From Alphaproteobacteria bacterium (GTDB lineage Bacteria > Pseudomonadota > Alphaproteobacteria > Reyranellales > Reyranellaceae), in the NCBI GenBank assembly GCA_017307275.1, contig JAFKFK010000009.1:124001-188000 (forward strand): a stretch of DNA of 64,000 nt, given 5' to 3'. Below are positions 8,883 to 17,427 of this stretch, piece by piece (the stretch's first letter is position 1; every line of letters begins with the position of its first letter). A model generated the notes under the pieces. It saw nothing but the letters and a program-made list of their open reading frames with translations. It had not been told where the DNA came from and made no database searches. A program made the translations under genes and the position numbers.

Positions 8883-8897
8883 TGCGAGTAAGTCGCA
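8883..8897. promoter_or_regulatory. Candidate Fur-family operator upstream of bfd
   Basis: TGCGAGTAAGTCGCA is an imperfect 7-1-7 palindrome (outer five bases TGCGA/TCGCA perfect), the geometry of Fur/Mur boxes, lying 23 nt before the bfd start. Bfd genes are commonly repressed by iron, so an iron-responsive site is expected here. Which regulator (Fur, Mur, Irr) is inference. Confidence 0.45.
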
Positions 8898-8920
8898 AGA
8901 GCATGGGAACGCCGCTAGGC

Positions 8921-9121
8921 ATGTACATCTGCATCTGCAAGGCCATTCGGGAACGCGAAGTCGACGCTGCCGTCCGAGCAGGAGCCCGTCGCCCCTCCGA
9001 TGTCTTCCGGGCCTGCGGCAAGAGTCCCCAATGCGGGACCTGCGCCTGCGACATGCGCGAACGCATTGCTCACACGATCGCCCACGAGCGGACGACCCAA
9101 ACCCTGCTGGCGGCTGACTGA
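8921..9121 (+). CDS. bfd: Bacterioferritin-associated ferredoxin
   Basis: 66 aa. MYICICKAI provides Cys4 and Cys6, and CGKSPQCGTC supplies Cys38 and Cys41, the CxC...CxxC set that binds the [2Fe-2S] cluster in the BFD family. Known function: Bfd docks on bacterioferritin and delivers electrons to mobilise stored iron. The start at 8921 gives the standard MYxCxC beginning; an upstream in-frame ATG would add residues not seen in the family. It is convergent with bfr, 13 bp apart, and both stop codons sit in one hairpin. A Fur-like palindrome precedes it. Confidence 0.92.
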   Translation: MYICICKAIREREVDAAVRAGARRPSDVFRACGKSPQCGTCACDMRERIAHTIAHERTTQTLLAAD

Positions 9122-9138
9122 CGAGCGCTGCTCGTCAG
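9118..9138. terminator. Bidirectional hairpin between bfd and bfr
   Basis: CTGACGAGC-GCT-GCTCGTCAG is a perfect 9-bp inverted repeat with a 3-nt loop. The bfd TGA (9119-9121) and the bfr stop (9135-9137, complement) both lie within the arms. No clear T-run follows on either strand, so factor-independent activity is uncertain. Confidence 0.55.
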
Positions 9139-9620
9139 CTCGATTCCTTGCCTTCGCCGATCTGGGTCTGCAGGTAATTCTGCTCGCCCACCTTCTCGAG
9201 CAAGCCGATCTCCGTTTCGAGGAAATCGATGTGCTCTTCAGCATCCTCGAGAATGTCGACCACGATCTCGCGGCTGACATAGTCCTTGGCCGTCTCGCAA
9301 TGGGTTACGGCGGCAACCAGCGCCGTCCGCGCCGCGGTCTCGAGCTTGAGATCGGCCGACAGGCACTCGGGCACCGTCTCGCCGACCGCCAGCTTGCCGA
9401 GATCCTGGAGGTTGGGCAGGCCATCGAGCATGAGAATGCGCTGGATGAGTTTGTCGGCGTGCTTCATCTCGCCGATCGACTCTTCATAGATTTTCTTGCC
9501 GAGACGCTCGAAGCCCCAGTGCTTCATCATGCGAGCGTGGAGGAAGTACTGATTGATCGCCGTCAGCTCGTTCTTCAGGAGCTTGTTCAGTTCGGCGATG
9601 ATCTGCGGATTGCCTTTCAC
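9135..9620 (-). CDS. bfr: Bacterioferritin (heme-binding iron storage)
   Basis: 161 aa from GTG at 9620, chosen because AGGAGG sits 6 nt before it; an in-frame ATG at 9638 would put that Shine-Dalgarno inside the gene. With this start the numbering matches E. coli Bfr: Glu18, Glu51, heme ligand Met52, His54, Glu94 and His130 are all present. The position of Glu127, however, is Ala (ILEDAEEHID), so one ferroxidase iron ligand appears lost, perhaps compensated by Glu128 or by a second subunit elsewhere. It forms a 24-mer that stores ferric iron, with its release partner bfd adjacent and convergent. Confidence 0.94.
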   Translation of the reverse strand: MKGNPQIIAELNKLLKNELTAINQYFLHARMMKHWGFERLGKKIYEESIGEMKHADKLIQRILMLDGLPNLQDLGKLAVGETVPECLSADLKLETAARTALVAAVTHCETAKDYVSREIVVDILEDAEEHIDFLETEIGLLEKVGEQNYLQTQIGEGKESS

Positions 9621-9742
9621 GGCGAACCTCCTCTGCAATGAGTAGGTTCTTACAGATACTCATGGAAACAACCGACGCAACCGAAGAGTGCGCAAGTAAT
9701 AACCGTTCGCTGAAAAAACTGCGCGTAATGCCTGCTTTTGCA

Positions 9743-9761
9743 GCGACTGGTTCTCACTTGC
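9743..9761. promoter_or_regulatory. Candidate Fur box between bfr and sodB
   Basis: GCGACTGGTTCTCACTTGC agrees with the classical GCAAATGATTCTCATTTGC style of Fur site at 15 of 19 positions, counted by eye. It lies about 120 bp upstream of bfr and 270 bp upstream of sodB; both are typical iron-regulon members. The regulator and direction of effect are inferred. Confidence 0.4.
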
Positions 9762-9919
9762 TGACACGATCGGCATTTGGGTAATCGCCGACGCCTCGCG
9801 CACCCGTTTCGGCGAACACGAGGCATACGGGTAACTCTGCCGGAGACAGCCCGCCTCGGCGAAATTCCGCGTCCGTAAAACCCGACCAGCAATATGGCAA
9901 ACGCGACCTTTTCACCCAG

Positions 9920-9939
9920 GTTGCGGTGAAAACCGCAAC
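9920..9939 (+). other. GAAA-tetraloop stem in the sodB leader
   Basis: GTTGCGGT-GAAA-ACCGCAAC forms a perfect 8-bp stem closed by a GNRA-type tetraloop, 93 nt before the sodB start. If transcribed it would be a stable 5' UTR hairpin. As DNA it is also a possible operator. The sequence shows the structure; its function is unknown. Confidence 0.5.
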
Positions 9940-10032
9940 GTCATCGCCACCCGCGACGTCTTATGATTCAGAACGTTCATATCGAACGCCGCCCGCCCGG
10001 GAGATTCCGGGCCAGCCGTAAGGATACGCGTC

Positions 10033-10647
<615 letters not shown>

Positions 10648-10658
10648 GGAGCTCCAGC

Positions 10659-10700
10659 GTCCGGCTGGAAGGAACCTCGCTCGGTTCCTTCCAGCCGGAC
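10659..10700. terminator. Strong hairpin terminator after sodB
   Basis: An 18-bp perfect inverted repeat (10659-10676 with 10683-10700) and a 6-nt loop TCGCTC lie 11 bp after the sodB stop, between convergent genes sodB and the LpxR-like gene. It probably ends transcripts from both sides; no T-tract is evident. Confidence 0.75.
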
Positions 10701-10712
10701 CCAATCCCCGCT

Positions 10713-11795
10713 TCAGTAGCGAAACGTGAGATTGAGCGAGCCGAATTGCTGGAAGCGCTCGCGTTCGAAGAATTCCGGTGTGCGCAGCACCTGCGTGTAG
10801 GACAGGCGCATCCCGCGATAAAGAATGGCAAGCCCGAACTGCACCTCGCCGACAAATGGCCGATGTGAGACGCGCAGGCTGTTTCCGTCCGTATTGCCAT
10901 CGAGAAAGATGTTCCGAGCGACGGCCGTGCCGTCGAAACCGGCAAACAGATACCACCCGAAGCTGCCATCGCCGATGAACGCCTCGGACCCCGGCAAGGC
11001 GGGCCGGGCGCGCGTCGGGCCGAAGTCGTCGCGCAGGTTCTTGCCGATGCGTGCTGTGCCGCCCACGCCGGCATAGGTCGCGACATTGCCGAGCGACGCG
11101 CCAATACGCGGAATGAAATCGACTTCGAGCTTTGGGTCGTCGATCAGCACCGCGCGGCCCGTGCGCCAACGCCGCTCGAAGGTGAGCCCCAGCGTCGGCT
11201 CATTGTGGAGCTGATTGGCCCAGCCGTAGCTTTGCGAGACACCGATCAGCGTGTGGAAGTTATTCTGCACGAACTCACCGCCAGCGGCAGGACCGATCAC
11301 GCCGACGTCGAGTTGCAGCGTGTCGAGCCGGATCGGTTCGTCGACGCCCGTCTTCGAATCGTGCCGCTTGTAGGTGTATTGCAGGGCAAAGCTCGCATAG
11401 AGCCAGGCGGCATAGGGCCGATCATTGTAGATCGGCTGCGACGTGTACACGTTCTCGGGCGTGTACATCGCCTGGCCGACCGAGAGCGCGAAGCGGCGGA
11501 TCACCGAGTCGGGCGTGGCCTCGCCGAAGAAGGTCGGCACGGTGGTAAGGGCCACGAAGCCCGGCGACATTTCGGTGATCGCAGGCGAGAGCCAGCCCAG
11601 CCGCACACCGCTCGTATAGTCACGGTCGGAGGGCCAGATGCGATTGAAGACATCGTTTTCGATCTGGATCGTGTAGATGCTCCGCCGCTCGTCATCGGTG
11701 GCCGAGGGAGGAATGGGCTGGGCAATCGCCGGCGCCGCCGCGGCAACGAAAGCAGCCGCCATCGGCACCGCGGCTTTGACGAGGCGGCGTTTCAT
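10713..11795 (-). CDS. Outer membrane lipid A deacylase, LpxR/DUF2219 family
   Basis: 360 aa with a signal peptide (KRR, hydrophobic core, cut after AIAQ). Conserved LpxR positions are visible: the acidic/amide pair in QIENDVFN, the DRDYTSGVRLGW block, and a His in NNFHTLIG. The C-terminus ends in aromatic FRY with alternating hydrophobics, as expected of a beta-barrel protein. Known LpxR removes the 3'-acyloxyacyl group of lipid A at the outer membrane, dampening host recognition; whether this homologue acts on lipid A is inferred. No operon partner; an MFS gene starts upstream in the same direction after a 34-bp gap. Confidence 0.82.
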   Translation of the reverse strand: MKRRLVKAAVPMAAAFVAAAAPAIAQPIPPSATDDERRSIYTIQIENDVFNRIWPSDRDYTSGVRLGWLSPAITEMSPGFVALTTVPTFFGEATPDSVIRRFALSVGQAMYTPENVYTSQPIYNDRPYAAWLYASFALQYTYKRHDSKTGVDEPIRLDTLQLDVGVIGPAAGGEFVQNNFHTLIGVSQSYGWANQLHNEPTLGLTFERRWRTGRAVLIDDPKLEVDFIPRIGASLGNVATYAGVGGTARIGKNLRDDFGPTRARPALPGSEAFIGDGSFGWYLFAGFDGTAVARNIFLDGNTDGNSLRVSHRPFVGEVQFGLAILYRGMRLSYTQVLRTPEFFERERFQQFGSLNLTFRY

Positions 11796-11829
11796 CCCGA
11801 GAAAACGCGAGATACTGGAGGGGGTTGCC

Positions 11830-13080
11830 CTATCGTTCGTTCACGGGGGCAGCACGATCCCAGAGTTCGGCTCGCCAGTAGAGGCCGATCGCCAAGGTGA
11901 ACAGGATGCCGACTGCACTGTAGAGCGTCCCGGTGACGGCAAAGCCTGCCCGCTCGACAATCGGCCCCGATAGCAACAGCCCCATCGGCAGCCCGTAGAC
12001 AGCAAGCATACGCACGCCCATGACGCAGCCCCGCAACGCAGGACTGGTGACCCTGAGCAAGATCACCGACATCGGGATCATGCAAAAACTCTGCGCGAAG
12101 CCCGCGATGAACAGGATCACCTCACCAGCGAGCGGCGTCGTCGTCCACGAAAAGATCAAATTGAAGGAAAGCCAGATCACCGTGCAGACGAGCATGGTGC
12201 GCGCCGGCCTGACATGGGCGCCGTACATCGAGATGGTGATGGAGCCGGCCAGCGCGCCACCGGCGAAGCTTGCGATCAACCACCCCAGCCCTGTCTGGTC
12301 GAGCCTGTAGACGTCCTTCGCGACATAGGCCAGCAGCGAGCCGACCAAGGGATAGGCCGCAAAATTCACCAGGAAGGCCAGCAGCATCACGGACCGCACG
12401 ACCGGCGTCGACCAGACGTAGGCGAATCCGTCGCGCAAGGCGCGCAGCGGCGAGAGCATCACCTCGTTCTCGCCGAGGACACGAAGGCGCCGAATGCCGA
12501 CACCGAAGGTAAGCGCGAGGCAGAGCGCATAGACGCCGCAGACCGCGATATAGGCCTTGCCAGATCCCAGGGCCGCTACCAGGGCAGCGCCGGAGAGAGC
12601 GCCCACGACGCGCGCCGAATCCGCGGTGGTGCGGGATACGCCCATGGCGCGCATCAGGTAATCGGCCGGCATGGTCTCGCCGACGATGAGGTTGCGCAGG
12701 GTGATATCCGACGGCCGCACCAGACCCATAATCGTGGCCAGTGCGAAGACCGGCACCGGGCTGGCCAGGTCGGTCAGAAATAGAACCATCAGGCACGACG
12801 CCAGCACCAGGTAGGTGAAGCGCATCAGCAGCAGGACCGAGCGGTTGCCGATCCGGTCGCCTGCCATGCCGAACAGCGGTGAAATCAGAGTGCCCAGGAA
12901 CTGCAGGGAACCGAACACCGCCAGGGCCAGGACCGAGTCGGTCACGACCAGGACGAACCAGCCCAGGATGACGGTCTCCATCTCGAAGGCCCAGGAGGCC
13001 AGGAGGTCGGAGGGCCACTGGAAGCGGAAACTGCGAATCCGAAAGGGCGCCAGCGCCGGTGCACGCGCGATGAAGCTCAC
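11830..13080 (-). CDS. MFS transporter (MFS_3/EntS-like)
   Basis: 416 aa with about 12 hydrophobic helices. MFS motif A between helices 2 and 3 reads GMAGDRIGNRSVLL. Overall layout matches the MFS_3 group that includes the enterobactin exporter EntS and various drug/metabolite exporters. It is located just upstream of the LpxR-like gene on the same strand. Substrate unknown; no siderophore genes are in view. Confidence 0.85.
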   Translation of the reverse strand: MSFIARAPALAPFRIRSFRFQWPSDLLASWAFEMETVILGWFVLVVTDSVLALAVFGSLQFLGTLISPLFGMAGDRIGNRSVLLLMRFTYLVLASCLMVLFLTDLASPVPVFALATIMGLVRPSDITLRNLIVGETMPADYLMRAMGVSRTTADSARVVGALSGAALVAALGSGKAYIAVCGVYALCLALTFGVGIRRLRVLGENEVMLSPLRALRDGFAYVWSTPVVRSVMLLAFLVNFAAYPLVGSLLAYVAKDVYRLDQTGLGWLIASFAGGALAGSITISMYGAHVRPARTMLVCTVIWLSFNLIFSWTTTPLAGEVILFIAGFAQSFCMIPMSVILLRVTSPALRGCVMGVRMLAVYGLPMGLLLSGPIVERAGFAVTGTLYSAVGILFTLAIGLYWRAELWDRAAPVNER

Positions 13081-13380
13081 GTCTTGTTCGTTCCCCTCCC
13101 CTGCGCTTTTGTCCTCTGTGGCGCTCGGGGCAAGTCAGGCTGCGCTTTCAGGTCACAGACTGCAATAATCTCCTCGGCATGCCCCTTAGGCACTAATGGG
13201 TGGGCTCTAGCCCCCAAAAACCCTAAAGCTAGTGTCTTTATTAGGGCCAGACTCGGTGTGAAACTCTGTTCTCGCAGTTGCGTTGCGGGGCCGCTCAGCG
13301 CATTGTGTGACAGGATGCCGTCAAGCGGTAGAAGAGCAGAGTGGGCCGCACGCGGGGTTTTTGCCTTGGAGAAGTCCGCG
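13081..13380. other. Divergent intergenic region, MFS / radical SAM
   Basis: 300 bp with no convincing gene. The frame of the radical SAM gene stays open through it, but lacks a Shine-Dalgarno and homologous-looking sequence. It contains a weak inverted repeat CCCTAA (13221-13226) / TTAGGG (13241-13246). No clear promoter boxes seen. Confidence 0.5.
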
Positions 13381-15189
13381 ATGGGCGGTGTCGTGAAGCG
13401 TACTACCTTTCAGCTGATCCTGATCAAACCGACGCACTATGACGATGATGGCTATCCCATCACGTGGTTGCGATCACATATTCCATCCAACACCCTGGCT
13501 GCTCTCTATGGCCTCGGCGACGATTGCCGTCGACGCCAGGTGCTGGGCCCGGATGTCGACATAGTCATCAAGCCCTTCGACGAGACCAACACGCGCGTAC
13601 GCGCCGACCGCATCATGCGCGACATCAAGCGCAGCGGTGACAAGGCCCTGATCTGCCTGGTCGGTGTTCAGAGCAACCAGTTCCCGCGCGCGACCGACCT
13701 TGCCCGCCAGTTCATCAAGGGCGGCTTTACCGTCGCGATGGGCGGCTTCCATGCCGCCGGCTGCCTCTCGATGCTTCCCGTCATTCCGCCCGAAATCCAG
13801 GCGGCTATGGACATGGGCGTCTCGATCTACGCCGGCGAAGCCGAAGAAGGGCGCCTCGACGAGGTTCTGCGCGATGCCTGGAACGGCACGCTGAAGTCTC
13901 TCTACAACTACATGGACGACCTGCCGGGCATCGAAGCGGCCCCGACGCCGCATCTGCCGCCGGCCGCCTTGGCGCGCAACGAGGGCCGCAAGTCGAGCTT
14001 CGATCTCGGCCGCGGCTGCCCGTTCCAGTGCTCGTTCTGCACCATCATCAACGTGCAGGGCCGCAAGAGCCGCTTCCGGACGCCCGACGACCTCGAGGCG
14101 ATCGTTCGCGAGAATTACAAGCAGGGCATCACGTCGTTCTTCATCACCGACGACAACATGGCCCGCAACAAGCATTGGGAAGCCTTCTTCGACCGGCTGA
14201 TCGAGCTGCGCGAGAACGAAGGCATCTGCGTGTCGCTGATCATCCAGGTCGACACCCAGTGCCATCGCATCCCGAACTTCATCCACAAGGCCCGCTGGGC
14301 TGGCGTCTACCGCGTGTTCATCGGGCTCGAGAACGTCAACCCCGACAACCTGCTCGCGGCCAAGAAGCGCCAGAACAAGATCACCGAATATCGCAAGATG
14401 CTGCAGGCCTGGCATACCAGCGGTGCCTCGACCTGGGCCGGCTACATCCTGGGTTTCCCTGGCGATACGCGCGAATCGATCCTGCGCGACATGGAGATCA
14501 TCAAGAAGGAGCTGCCGCTCGACATCCTCGAGCTGTTCATGCTCACGCCCCTGCCGGGTTCCGAAGACCACCAGACGCTCTGGAAGCAGGGCGTATGGAT
14601 GGACCCGGACCTCAACAAGTACGACCTCCACCACCGCGTCGTGCATCATCCGAAGATGAGCGATGCGGAGTACGAGCAGACCTACCGCGATGCCTGGCGC
14701 ACCTACTACACGCCCGAGCACATCGAGACGGTGGCCAAGCGCCATGGCTCGATCCCCGGTCGCAACCCGGCCGAGCCCGCCCAGTTCATGACCATGTTCA
14801 AGATCATGTTCGAGGCCGAGGGCATCCATCCGCTCGAAGGCGGCGTGGTCCGCATGAAGTACCGTAGCGACCGCCGCTATGGCATGCCGATCGAACCGGT
14901 CGGCGTGTTCCACTGGAAGCTGGCGGTCGAAACCGTGCGTAAGCTCAAGATCTACGGCCGCCTGGCCTGGCAGGGCTGGCGCATCGGCCAGCGCGTCAAG
15001 AACGACCCCAAGCGCCACGAGTACACCGACCTCGCGCTGCAGCCGGTCATGGACGACGACATGGACAAGCTCTCGCTGTTCGCCGAGACGGCGGGCGGCG
15101 GTGCAGCCGTCAACAAGCGTCGCGGCGAAGATCTGGCTCGCGCCAAGATTGCGGCCCAGCAGAACCAGCGCCTCGCCGCAGCCGAATAA
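13381..15189 (+). CDS. B12-binding radical SAM protein
   Basis: 602 aa from ATG 13381, preceded by GGAGAAG. The N-terminal ~200 residues look like a cobalamin-binding domain (VGVQSNQFPRATDLARQFIKGG, then VAMGGFHA). At about residue 215 GRGCPFQCSFCTI provides the CxxxCxxC that ligates the [4Fe-4S]-SAM cluster. The C-terminal ~200 residues (radical SAM end plus a helical region with many charged residues) are conserved-looking but unassigned. Such enzymes often methylate unactivated carbons or modify lipids, for example hopanoids; the substrate here is not deducible. It stands alone with its own terminator. Confidence 0.88.
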   Translation: MGGVVKRTTFQLILIKPTHYDDDGYPITWLRSHIPSNTLAALYGLGDDCRRRQVLGPDVDIVIKPFDETNTRVRADRIMRDIKRSGDKALICLVGVQSNQFPRATDLARQFIKGGFTVAMGGFHAAGCLSMLPVIPPEIQAAMDMGVSIYAGEAEEGRLDEVLRDAWNGTLKSLYNYMDDLPGIEAAPTPHLPPAALARNEGRKSSFDLGRGCPFQCSFCTIINVQGRKSRFRTPDDLEAIVRENYKQGITSFFITDDNMARNKHWEAFFDRLIELRENEGICVSLIIQVDTQCHRIPNFIHKARWAGVYRVFIGLENVNPDNLLAAKKRQNKITEYRKMLQAWHTSGASTWAGYILGFPGDTRESILRDMEIIKKELPLDILELFMLTPLPGSEDHQTLWKQGVWMDPDLNKYDLHHRVVHHPKMSDAEYEQTYRDAWRTYYTPEHIETVAKRHGSIPGRNPAEPAQFMTMFKIMFEAEGIHPLEGGVVRMKYRSDRRYGMPIEPVGVFHWKLAVETVRKLKIYGRLAWQGWRIGQRVKNDPKRHEYTDLALQPVMDDDMDKLSLFAETAGGGAAVNKRRGEDLARAKIAAQQNQRLAAAE

Positions 15190-15214
15190 TCCCGGCCATC
15201 CATCGTGCCGATAG

Positions 15215-15232
15215 GCCCGCCTTTCGGCGGGC
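15215..15232 (+). terminator. Hairpin after radical SAM gene
   Basis: GCCCGCC-TTTC-GGCGGGC, a perfect 7-bp stem with 4-nt loop, 26 bp after the stop and 14 bp before the next start. The short poorly T-rich tail (TGTATGAT) makes it a modest intrinsic terminator. Confidence 0.6.
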
Positions 15233-15245
15233 TGTATGATGGGAC

Positions 15246-16439
15246 ATGGACGAAGAGACCCTGTCCCGCGTCTATGACGATCCGCTGGCACACTGGTTCG
15301 TCACCGAAGCCTATCGGATCACCGACACCACCGAGCTGATCGCCGCAACCGGGGAGCAGATCGTGGCGGCCGGCCTTCCGCTCTACCGGCTCGCCTACTT
15401 CCAGCGCACCTTGCACCCGGAATTCTCGGGCAAGGGCTACTTCTGGCGACGGGGCCGCGGCGTGGAGGTGGGTTCGGTGCCGCACGGCTTCCAGGCCGGA
15501 GCCGACTATCTCGATAACCCGCTGCCAGCGGTCTATCGGGACCGCAAGATCGTCCGCTTCCGGCTGGAGAATGTAGAGCCGCAGGCACCCGTGCTGCGTC
15601 AACTCAAGGGCGAGGGCGCGACGGACTATGTGGCGCTGCCCCTCTTCTTCACCGGCGGCCATATCGATGCCCTCAGCATCGTTTCCGACCGGCCGGGCGG
15701 CTTCACCGGCAGCGACCTGGATCGCCTTTACCTGCTGCACTTCGCCTTCACGCGCATCGTGGAGACGCACTCGTTGCGCGACACCGCAACCAACCTGCTC
15801 GACGCCTATGTCGGCCGGGCCGCCGGCGAGCGTATCCTGGCCGGCGAGGTGAAGCGCGGCGAAGGGCAGACGATAGAGGCCGTGATCTGGTACTGCGACC
15901 TGCGCGGCTTCACGCGCACGTCCGACGTCCTGCCGCGCGACTCCGTCATCTGCCTGCTCAACGACTATTTTGGCGCAATGGGTGCCGCCGTCACGTCGGC
16001 GGGCGGCGAGATCCTGAAGTTCATGGGCGATGCCATGCTGGCGATGCTGCCCATCCCCGATCCCGCGGGGCGCGCGGCGACAGTGGGTCGTGCCGTACAT
16101 GCGGCCACTGTGGCCATGCAATCGATTGCAGTGTTGAACGACTGTCGTATCGCAACCGGCAAACAGACCTTGAAGTTCGGCCTGGCGCTTCACCTTGGCG
16201 AGGTGATGTTCGGCAATATCGGCGCCAGCCAGCGGCTCGACTTCACGGTGATCGGCCCTGCGGTGAACTACGCCGCGCGACTGGAAAAGATAACGACCAT
16301 CGCGGGCTGCCCGATCGTGCTGTCGCAGGCGGTCGCGGACCTGCTGCCCCGCGACACCGTCCAGCCGCTCGGGCGGCATGCCCTGAAGGATATCGACCAG
16401 CCCCAGATGGTCTATCGGCTGGCCGACCTCGCGGCCTGA
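15246..16439 (+). CDS. Class III adenylate/guanylate cyclase with N-terminal GAF-like sensor
   Basis: 397 aa, soluble. Residues 1-190 form a predicted alpha/beta domain with DRPGGFTGSDLDRLYLL, resembling the end of GAF domains. The cyclase domain follows: CDLRGFT with metal Asp, ILKFMGDAMLAM with second Asp, and GPAVNYAARLEK with the transition-state Asn and Arg. Product likely cAMP; the purine-specifying residues are not decisive by eye. Second cyclase gene within 10 kb, but of a different architecture (no membrane segment). Confidence 0.88.
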   Translation: MDEETLSRVYDDPLAHWFVTEAYRITDTTELIAATGEQIVAAGLPLYRLAYFQRTLHPEFSGKGYFWRRGRGVEVGSVPHGFQAGADYLDNPLPAVYRDRKIVRFRLENVEPQAPVLRQLKGEGATDYVALPLFFTGGHIDALSIVSDRPGGFTGSDLDRLYLLHFAFTRIVETHSLRDTATNLLDAYVGRAAGERILAGEVKRGEGQTIEAVIWYCDLRGFTRTSDVLPRDSVICLLNDYFGAMGAAVTSAGGEILKFMGDAMLAMLPIPDPAGRAATVGRAVHAATVAMQSIAVLNDCRIATGKQTLKFGLALHLGEVMFGNIGASQRLDFTVIGPAVNYAARLEKITTIAGCPIVLSQAVADLLPRDTVQPLGRHALKDIDQPQMVYRLADLAA

Positions 16440-16446
16440 TGCCGCG

Positions 16447-17325
16447 TCAGTGCACGACCGCCGGCTTCACTTCGCCGAGGCCATCCGCCTCGGTCGCGGA
16501 AATGGTGGTGCGCACCATCGAGCGTTCCTTGGTGTAGTCCCAGGGGCGACCGCGATGGAGCATGGCGCGGTTGTCCCACATCACGGCATCGCCGGTCCGC
16601 CACTTGTGGGTGTAGACGAACTCCGGCCGCGTCGCTTCGTCGAGAAGCTGCGCCAGGAGCTGGCGCGCGTCGCGATCGTCCATGCCGTCGATTGCATAGG
16701 CGTGGCTTGCCACATAGAGCGCGCGACGGTCGTTGCTCGGGTTGCGCCAGTTCATTCGCCAGCGCACCGGCGGCAACGCCTTGCGCTCCTCGGCATTGGC
16801 GAGGTCGGGATGGATCTGGTCGCGGCTGTTGGCATAAGAGTGGGTGGCCACGGCATCCTTCAGCCGGTCCTGTAGATCCGCCGGCAGCCGCTCCCAGGCC
16901 AGCCGTGTCGAGGTGAATTCCGTGTCGCCGTCCTCGCCCGGCAGGACCCGCGCCGTCAGGACCGAGGCCAGTGCCGGCGTTTTCTTGAACGACGAATCGG
17001 TGTGCCAAAGGGCATTGGCCTTGGCGACCAGCACCTGGCGATGGTCGAGCGGCACGATCTCGCCCTGCGACCCGACATTCGTCAGGCGCGAATAGAAGCT
17101 GTTGGCGCCCACCGAGGCCGCTTTGGTGAGTTCGAGCGGTCCAAAGGCCCGGCTGTAGGCCACCTGGATGTCGTCGGCGATTGTCTGATTCCTGAACACG
17201 AGGAGTGAATGGGTCTCGAAGGCCGCCCGTACGGCCTTGTAGGCTTCGGCATCGATGGCAACATCCAGCAGGCTGACGCCCTTCACCTCGACTCCGAATC
17301 CAAGTCCCAGTGGAACCAGTTCCAT
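16447..17325 (-). CDS. TauD/TfdA-family Fe(II)/2-oxoglutarate dioxygenase
   Basis: 292 aa from ATG 17325 with GAGGAGGAACG upstream. The iron ligands are visible as LWHTDSSF (His, Asp) around residue 105 and MLHRGRPWDY (distal His) near the C-terminus, with the 2OG-binding Arg in TKERSMVR. Members hydroxylate sulfonates, herbicide ethers, carnitine precursors and others with loss of CO2 from 2-oxoglutarate. No transporter or linked catabolic gene defines the substrate. Diverges from nadK over 102 bp. Confidence 0.9.
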   Translation of the reverse strand: MELVPLGLGFGVEVKGVSLLDVAIDAEAYKAVRAAFETHSLLVFRNQTIADDIQVAYSRAFGPLELTKAASVGANSFYSRLTNVGSQGEIVPLDHRQVLVAKANALWHTDSSFKKTPALASVLTARVLPGEDGDTEFTSTRLAWERLPADLQDRLKDAVATHSYANSRDQIHPDLANAEERKALPPVRWRMNWRNPSNDRRALYVASHAYAIDGMDDRDARQLLAQLLDEATRPEFVYTHKWRTGDAVMWDNRAMLHRGRPWDYTKERSMVRTTISATEADGLGEVKPAVVH

Positions 17326-17427
17326 CGCGTTCCTCCTCGCGGTTATCTTTCTGGCAGGGATTTTATCGCAACGTCCCAAGGGGCCGCTATAGTAAGTATC
17401 TTGCATCCTAGGCATTGCTGACACCCG

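Larger units (their letters stand above)
9621..10032. other. Divergent intergenic region between bfr and sodB
   Basis: 412 bp without a convincing gene. It holds the leader of both iron-related genes: a Fur-like 19-mer at 9743-9761 and a GAAA-capped hairpin at 9920-9939. An open frame on the minus strand here (9650-9892) has Arg-rich composition and no Shine-Dalgarno, so I do not call it. Confidence 0.6.

Noticed and set aside
9650-9892. Possible small gene between bfr and sodB on the minus strand
   Set aside because: Arg-rich, no ribosome site, overlaps probable control elements; not supported.
13474-15291. Minus-strand open frame of about 600 codons over the radical SAM gene
   Set aside because: Antisense shadow of a gene with a clear CxxxCxxC site.
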